Shown here one piece after another: positions 52,176 to 55,703 of a DNA stretch of 55,703 nucleotides. Source of the stretch: Azospirillum sp. TSO35-2 (GTDB lineage Bacteria; Pseudomonadota; Alphaproteobacteria; Azospirillales; Azospirillaceae); NCBI RefSeq assembly GCF_003116095.1, contig NZ_LGRA01000008.1:992601-1048303 (forward strand), in the 5' to 3' direction. Made by a program: the position numbers and the translations under genes. Under the pieces are notes generated by a model that saw only the letters and a list, made by a program, of their open reading frames with translations, had not been told where the DNA came from and did not search any database. Numbering within the stretch: position 1 is the stretch's first letter; the number at the start of each line of letters is the position of its first letter.

Positions 52176-52478
52176 TCAGTCGTCCAGCAGCTGCGCCAGC
52201 TTCATCGCGACGCCCATCGAGCCCTCGACCTTCAGCTTGCCCATGGTGAAGGCCAGCATCGGGTTCAGCCGGCCGTCGATCAGCTTCGCCAGATTCTCCG
52301 GCGAAATGCGGATGGTGCAATCGCTGTCGGCGTCGTCGCGGGTGATGCTGATCGGGTTGGCGCGGGCATCGACCCGGATCACCTCGCCCTCCTTGTTCAG
52401 CAGGAACCGCACCGAGGCGTTGAGCGCGCGCAAGGTGGCGGCGCGGCTGCGCATCTCTTGCAGAATGTCGTCGACCAT
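52176..52478 (-). CDS. SCP2 sterol-binding-domain protein
   Basis: 100 residues, a single SCP2-like fold: ASVRFLLNKEGEVIRVDA, DCTIRISPENLAKLIDGRLNPMLAFTMGKLKVEG. It binds lipids or acyl-CoA in a hydrophobic pocket. It is divergent from fadD, with which it may share control through the palindrome at 52532. Its length is typical for the bacterial one-domain form. Confidence 0.88.
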   Translation of the reverse strand: MVDDILQEMRSRAATLRALNASVRFLLNKEGEVIRVDARANPISITRDDADSDCTIRISPENLAKLIDGRLNPMLAFTMGKLKVEGSMGVAMKLAQLLDD

Positions 52479-52514
52479 GAAAGCGGGCCTTCAGGATTGT
52501 TCGTAGGACTGGTC

Positions 52515-52546
52515 TTGACAGTAGGCTCGCATTACGTTTACGTCAA
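52515..52546 (+). promoter_or_regulatory. LiuR-like palindrome and promoter element of fadD
   Basis: A consensus -35 TTGACA at 52515-52520 is followed at 52532-52546 by TTACGT-TT-ACGTCAA, an inverted pair of ACGT-containing half-sites of the type bound by MerR-family LiuR regulators. A third half-site (ACGTCAT) follows. The MerR gene two genes on (54471) is the likely binder. No good -10 hexamer was found at 17 bases. Confidence 0.5.
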
Positions 52547-52622
52547 CGTCATAACGAAAGCGTTTCCGACACCGACCGAACCGGCGATCCGGAACGCGCC
52601 ACCGCCAAGGGGAGCGATACCG

Positions 52623-54356
52623 ATGCCCGAGCCGCTGACGCAGCCAGCCCAATCGCCGTGCGGCCAGACCGACACGCCGCACCACCCCTGGCTGGCCCAT
52701 TATCCCGAAGGGATCGCCTGGGATCAGGCCTTTCCGCCGAAGCCGCTGCACATGCTGTTCGAGGATGCGGCCCGGCGCTTCGCCGACCGTCCGTGCCTGG
52801 ACTTCCTCGGCCGTCGCTACAGCTACGCCGAGGTGCTGGATCTGGTGAACCGCGCCGCCCGTGGCTTCCAGGATCTGGGGGTCGGTCCGGGCGTGCGGGT
52901 GGGCTTGTGCCTGCCCAACTCGCCGACCTACGTGGTGTCCTATTTCGCGGTGCTGAAGGCCGGCGGCACCGTCGTCAACTACAACCCGCTCTATGTCGAG
53001 CGCGAGCTTGAGCACCAGATCACCGATTCGCAGACCGAGATCATGGTGACGCTCGACCTCAAGCAGATCTACCCGCGGGTCGCGGCAATGCTCGGCCGCA
53101 CGCCGCTGAAGCGCGTCGTCGTCTGCCGGATGCCGACCATCCTGCCCAAGGTGAAGGGCGCGCTGTTCCGCGTGCTGAAGCGCAGCGAGGTCGCCAGCGT
53201 GCCCCGCGATCACCAGCATGTCGATTTCGACAGCCTGCTGGCCAACGACGGCAGCCTGCGCCCGGTCCGCATCGACGGCCTGCGCGACATCGCGGTGCTG
53301 CAATACACCGGCGGCACCACCGGCGTGCCGAAGGGCGCGATGCTGACCCACCACAATCTGCTGTCCAACGCGCAGCAGGTGCAGGCCTGGTTCCCCGGCG
53401 TGGCGCTGGGCCAGGAGCGCGTGCTGGCGGTGCTGCCCTTCTTCCATGTCTTCGCCATGACCGTGGTGCTGAACATGGGGCTGGCCTGCGGCGCCGAGCT
53501 GATCATGCTGCCGCGCTTCGAGACCGAGCAGGTGCTTAAGACCATCGCCCGGCGCAAGCCGACGCTCGTCCCCGGCGTGCCCACCATGTACAAGGCGCTG
53601 CTGGGCCACCCGCAGGTCGCCCGCTACCCGATGACCTCGATCCGCTACTGCATCTCCGGCGGGGCGCCGCTGCCGATGGAGCTGAAGCGCCAGTTCGAGC
53701 AGGCGACCGGCTGCGTGCTGATCGAGGGCTACGGCCTGTCGGAGGCCTCGCCGGTCTGCGCCGCCAACCCGCTGACGGGCATGAACAAGGAGGGGTCGAT
53801 CGGCCTGCCGCTGCCCGGCATCGCCATCGAGATCCGCGACCTGGAGGATCCCACCCGCAAGCTCGGCATCGGCGAGAAGGGGCAGGTGGCGATCTCCGGC
53901 CCCAACGTCATGGCCGGTTATTGGGGCCGGGCGGAAGAGAGCGACCGCACCGTGGTCGACGGCTTCCTGCTGACCGGCGACGTCGGCACGATGGACGAGG
54001 ACGGCTACGTCTTCCTGCTCGACCGGCTGAAGGATCTCATCATCTGCAGCGGCTACAACGTGTACCCGCGCATGATCGAGGAAGCGATCTACCAGCACCC
54101 GGACGTCGTCGCCGCCTGCGTCATCGGCCTGCCCGACGATTACCGCGGCCAGACGCCGAAGGCGTTCGTGCAGCTGACGCCCGGCTCCGCCCTGACGGCC
54201 GAGGCGCTGCGCGACTTCCTGCGCGACAAGATCTCGCGCATCGAAATGCCGACCGCCATCGAGTTCCGCGAGGAACTGCCCAAGACCGCCGTCGGCAAGT
54301 TGTCGAAGAAGGAATTGATCGCGGAAGCCGCGCGCAACCAATCGAACGGAGGATGA
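52623..54356 (+). CDS. fadD: Long-chain fatty acid CoA ligase
   Basis: 577 residues. AMP-binding motifs: YTGGTTGVPKGA (P-loop, near residue 232), GYGLSEASP and TGDVGTMDEDGYVFLLDR, plus KDLIICSGYNVYP and the catalytic Lys in KTAVGKLSKK. It activates fatty acids to acyl-CoA for beta-oxidation or lipid synthesis. ATG at 52623 with GGGGAG upstream. It is followed by a MerR regulator, a thioesterase and etfB, consistent with acyl-CoA breakdown and electron transfer to ETF. The chain length preferred is unknown. Confidence 0.93.
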   Translation: MPEPLTQPAQSPCGQTDTPHHPWLAHYPEGIAWDQAFPPKPLHMLFEDAARRFADRPCLDFLGRRYSYAEVLDLVNRAARGFQDLGVGPGVRVGLCLPNSPTYVVSYFAVLKAGGTVVNYNPLYVERELEHQITDSQTEIMVTLDLKQIYPRVAAMLGRTPLKRVVVCRMPTILPKVKGALFRVLKRSEVASVPRDHQHVDFDSLLANDGSLRPVRIDGLRDIAVLQYTGGTTGVPKGAMLTHHNLLSNAQQVQAWFPGVALGQERVLAVLPFFHVFAMTVVLNMGLACGAELIMLPRFETEQVLKTIARRKPTLVPGVPTMYKALLGHPQVARYPMTSIRYCISGGAPLPMELKRQFEQATGCVLIEGYGLSEASPVCAANPLTGMNKEGSIGLPLPGIAIEIRDLEDPTRKLGIGEKGQVAISGPNVMAGYWGRAEESDRTVVDGFLLTGDVGTMDEDGYVFLLDRLKDLIICSGYNVYPRMIEEAIYQHPDVVAACVIGLPDDYRGQTPKAFVQLTPGSALTAEALRDFLRDKISRIEMPTAIEFREELPKTAVGKLSKKELIAEAARNQSNGG

Positions 54357-54470
54357 CCCGAAGTCACCACGTTGACCCGGACGTTAAGGGAAGCCTTATC
54401 ACGCGACGGCACCTGTGCTACCAAACGGCAGGCGCATTGTGCTGAACGCGAACAAAAGGTCTTCCCTGGG

Positions 54471-54875
54471 ATGGAACAGCTCTACACGGTCAACCAGCTT
54501 GCGGAGGAGCTGGGCATCACGCCGCGGGCTCTGCGCTTCTACGAGGTCAAGGGGCTGCTGGCGCCCAACCGCGTCGGCAACAACCGGGTCTACACCAAGC
54601 GCGACCGCGCCCGGCTGAAGCTGATCCTGCGCGGCAAGCGGCTGGGCTTCTCGCTGGCGGAGATCCGGGAGTATCTGGACCTCTACACCGTCAACGGCGG
54701 GCTGGAGCAGCAGAAGAACCTGCTGAAGCGGGTGCAGAAGCGGTTGAAGGACCTCGCCCAGCAGCGCGAAGACCTGGAAGCGACCGTGCAGGAACTGCGC
54801 GACATCGAAGTGCAGGTGACCAACAGCCTGGTCGAATTGAAAGCGGTCGAATTGAAAGCCGCCAAGGAGAGCTGA
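54471..54875 (+). CDS. MerR-family regulator, LiuR-like
   Basis: 134 residues from ATG at 54471. The N-terminal winged HTH LYTVNQLAEELGITPRALRFYE and VKGLLAPNRVGNNRVYTKRD, then a dimerising coiled coil (LLKRVQKRLKDLAQQREDLEATVQEL). No Cys or metal-binding tail, so it is not a metal sensor. In this context it is like LiuR/PsrA-type regulators of fatty-acid and branched-chain amino-acid breakdown. Likely control of fadD and etf genes through the palindrome at 52532. Confidence 0.87.
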   Translation: MEQLYTVNQLAEELGITPRALRFYEVKGLLAPNRVGNNRVYTKRDRARLKLILRGKRLGFSLAEIREYLDLYTVNGGLEQQKNLLKRVQKRLKDLAQQREDLEATVQELRDIEVQVTNSLVELKAVELKAAKES

Positions 54876-54941
54876 CCGGACGATGCCACGGCACTCCGGT
54901 CGGCCGCGACGCCCGCGGATGGGCCGGAGGAGGATCGGAGC

Positions 54942-55016
54942 ATGACGGGACAGCGACAACTGCACGCGACGGCCGGTGTCTGGGCCGGGGTCCGCCGGGA
55001 CGGAGGACGGGCATGA
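54942..55016 (+). CDS. Candidate 24-residue leader peptide coupled to the thioesterase gene
   Basis: A short frame: ATG at 54942 after GGAGGAGGATCGGAGC, stop TGA at 55014-55016 overlapping the thioesterase ATG (ATGA). The peptide MTGQRQLHATAGVWAGVRRD ends GGRA. The strong ribosome site and exact ATGA coupling suggest translation, or a role in setting entry of ribosomes into the next gene. No similarity is known. Confidence 0.4.
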   Translation: MTGQRQLHATAGVWAGVRRDGGRA

Positions 55017-55543
55017 ACCTGATCTTCCGCCTGATCGCCGTCGCCCTCGCCGCCATCGTCGCGGCGTGGCGCGGCCGGCGGGCCGGCCTGCTCGACCCGG
55101 CGGCGTTGCGCTTCCGGGTCTGGCCGACCGACCTCGACATCAACCTGCACATGACCAACGCGCGCTATTTCAGCGTGATGGATCTGGGGCGGACGGATCT
55201 GATGATCCGCGTCGGGCTGGGGCCGGCGATCCTGCGCAACCGTTGGCAGCCGGTGCTGGGCGGCGCGACCATCCGCTACCGCCGCTCGCTGCGGCCGTTC
55301 CAGCGCTTCACCCTGGTCAGCCGGGTGCTGTGCTGGGACGAGAAATACATCTTCATCGAACACCGCATGGAAACCGCCGGCGGGTTGGCCGCGCTGGCCG
55401 TGGTCCAGGGCGCCTTCGTCGGCCGCGGCGGCGTCGTCAACCCCGGCGAGGTCCTCGCCACGCTGGGCCGGACCGACGCCTCGCCGCCGATGTCGGACGC
55501 CGTTGCCGCCCTGCGTGGGCAAAGCCTGTCCGTCGCCGCCTGA
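55013..55543 (+). CDS. Thioesterase-like hotdog-fold protein
   Basis: 176 residues. An N-terminal hydrophobic helix ([17 protein letters not shown]) is followed by the hotdog core: [25 protein letters not shown] is the family signature with the active Asp and Asn region (THEM6-like). It probably hydrolyses acyl-CoA at the membrane. It has its own GGAGGACGGGC ribosome site and also overlaps a short upstream frame by ATGA. It lies in the fadD-merR-thioesterase-etfB run. Confidence 0.85.
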   Translation: MNLIFRLIAVALAAIVAAWRGRRAGLLDPAALRFRVWPTDLDINLHMTNARYFSVMDLGRTDLMIRVGLGPAILRNRWQPVLGGATIRYRRSLRPFQRFTLVSRVLCWDEKYIFIEHRMETAGGLAALAVVQGAFVGRGGVVNPGEVLATLGRTDASPPMSDAVAALRGQSLSVAA

Positions 55544-55580
55544 TCGCACAAGAACACCATTCGAGAGGAGAAACGCCGTC

Positions 55581-55703
55581 ATGAAGGTGCTGGTGCCCGT
55601 GAAGCGGGTCGTCGACTACAACGTGAAGATTCGCGTGAAGGCGGATGGCAGCGGCGTCGAGACCGCCAACGTGAAGATGAGCATGAACCCCTTCGACGAG
55701 ATC
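55581..55703 (+). CDS. etfB: Electron transfer flavoprotein beta subunit, 3' truncated
   Basis: Only the first 41 codons are in the window: [20 protein letters not shown] then ...[11 protein letters not shown], the standard EtfB start. EtfB with EtfA passes electrons from acyl-CoA dehydrogenases to the quinone pool. AGAGGAG precedes the ATG. It closes the fatty-acid oxidation run. Confidence 0.95.
   Translation, partial: MKVLVPVKRVVDYNVKIRVKADGSGVETANVKMSMNPFDEI

Overview
The window reads as a chromosomal segment of a high-G+C alphaproteobacterium, most likely Azospirillum or a close Rhodospirillales relative. The basis is very GC-rich coding with strong third-position bias, a PopZ-type polar organizer beside valS and tolC, an HdaA-type replication regulator, a metC-aapJQMP locus as in rhizobia, a DUF2066-pgsA-perM-hda block divergent from purMN, and a bacterial leucyl/arginyltransferase. 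No insertion sequence, prophage, integrase or CRISPR array was seen.

Layout. 1-6421 is the end of a surface-polysaccharide locus: a partial GT2, a Wzy/O-antigen-ligase-like protein, a GT4, a Wzz-like protein and a second GT2, in a tightly coupled minus-strand run facing an XRE regulator; a Tat-exported DUF3299 protein follows. 6789-11464 holds hutG, an AAA ATPase, a 32-residue membrane protein, a MarR regulator and an SDR. 11489-17303 is hda, perM, pgsA and DUF2066 divergent from purM-purN, then a tiny cytochrome oxidase subunit. 17566-23572 is pcm, rhodanese, tolC, popZ and valS. tRNA-Cys and tRNA-Asn lie at 23.9-24.4 kb, each with a clear sigma70 promoter. 24.7-31.8 kb carries small proteins, a degenerate HtrA-like protein, a NUDIX enzyme, cysteine synthase, AlaX, a sulfurtransferase, two GNATs and a DUF6460 protein. 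32.1-39.7 kb is a hisC-like gene, the amino-acid transporter aapJQMP, and metC-hisI on the other strand. 40.2-47.5 kb has a small RTX protein, a lipoprotein, a TRAP transporter pair, a chemoreceptor, bpt and the start of an alpha-E/ATP-grasp pair. 49.2-55.7 kb holds motB, a flavin reductase, small proteins, SCP2, fadD with a MerR regulator, a thioesterase and the start of etfB.

The most interesting signal is a three-member family of putative small RNAs, about 60-65 nt each. Two are in tandem on the minus strand at 31796-32000 and one is on the plus strand at 39761-39825. Each has (i) an FNR/FixK-type box, TTGAT-N4-ATCAA or a one-base variant, (ii) a -10-like hexamer 20-21 bases further on, (iii) a shared 5' block UGUCUCUAA(C/A)CCUCCCUG with an anti-Shine-Dalgarno core, and (iv) an unrelated terminator hairpin with a U-tract. 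The layout predicts oxygen-responsive, FnrS-like repressors of translation. One copy is perfectly complementary over 11 bases to the ribosome binding site of the TRAP gene dctQ in this same window.

Other points of note are an HtrA-like protein that has lost all three catalytic residues, a 22-proline run in PopZ, unlisted short genes (32, 47 and 24 codons), 11-bp-phased CTACGT repeats before dctQ, and a LiuR-type palindrome before fadD.
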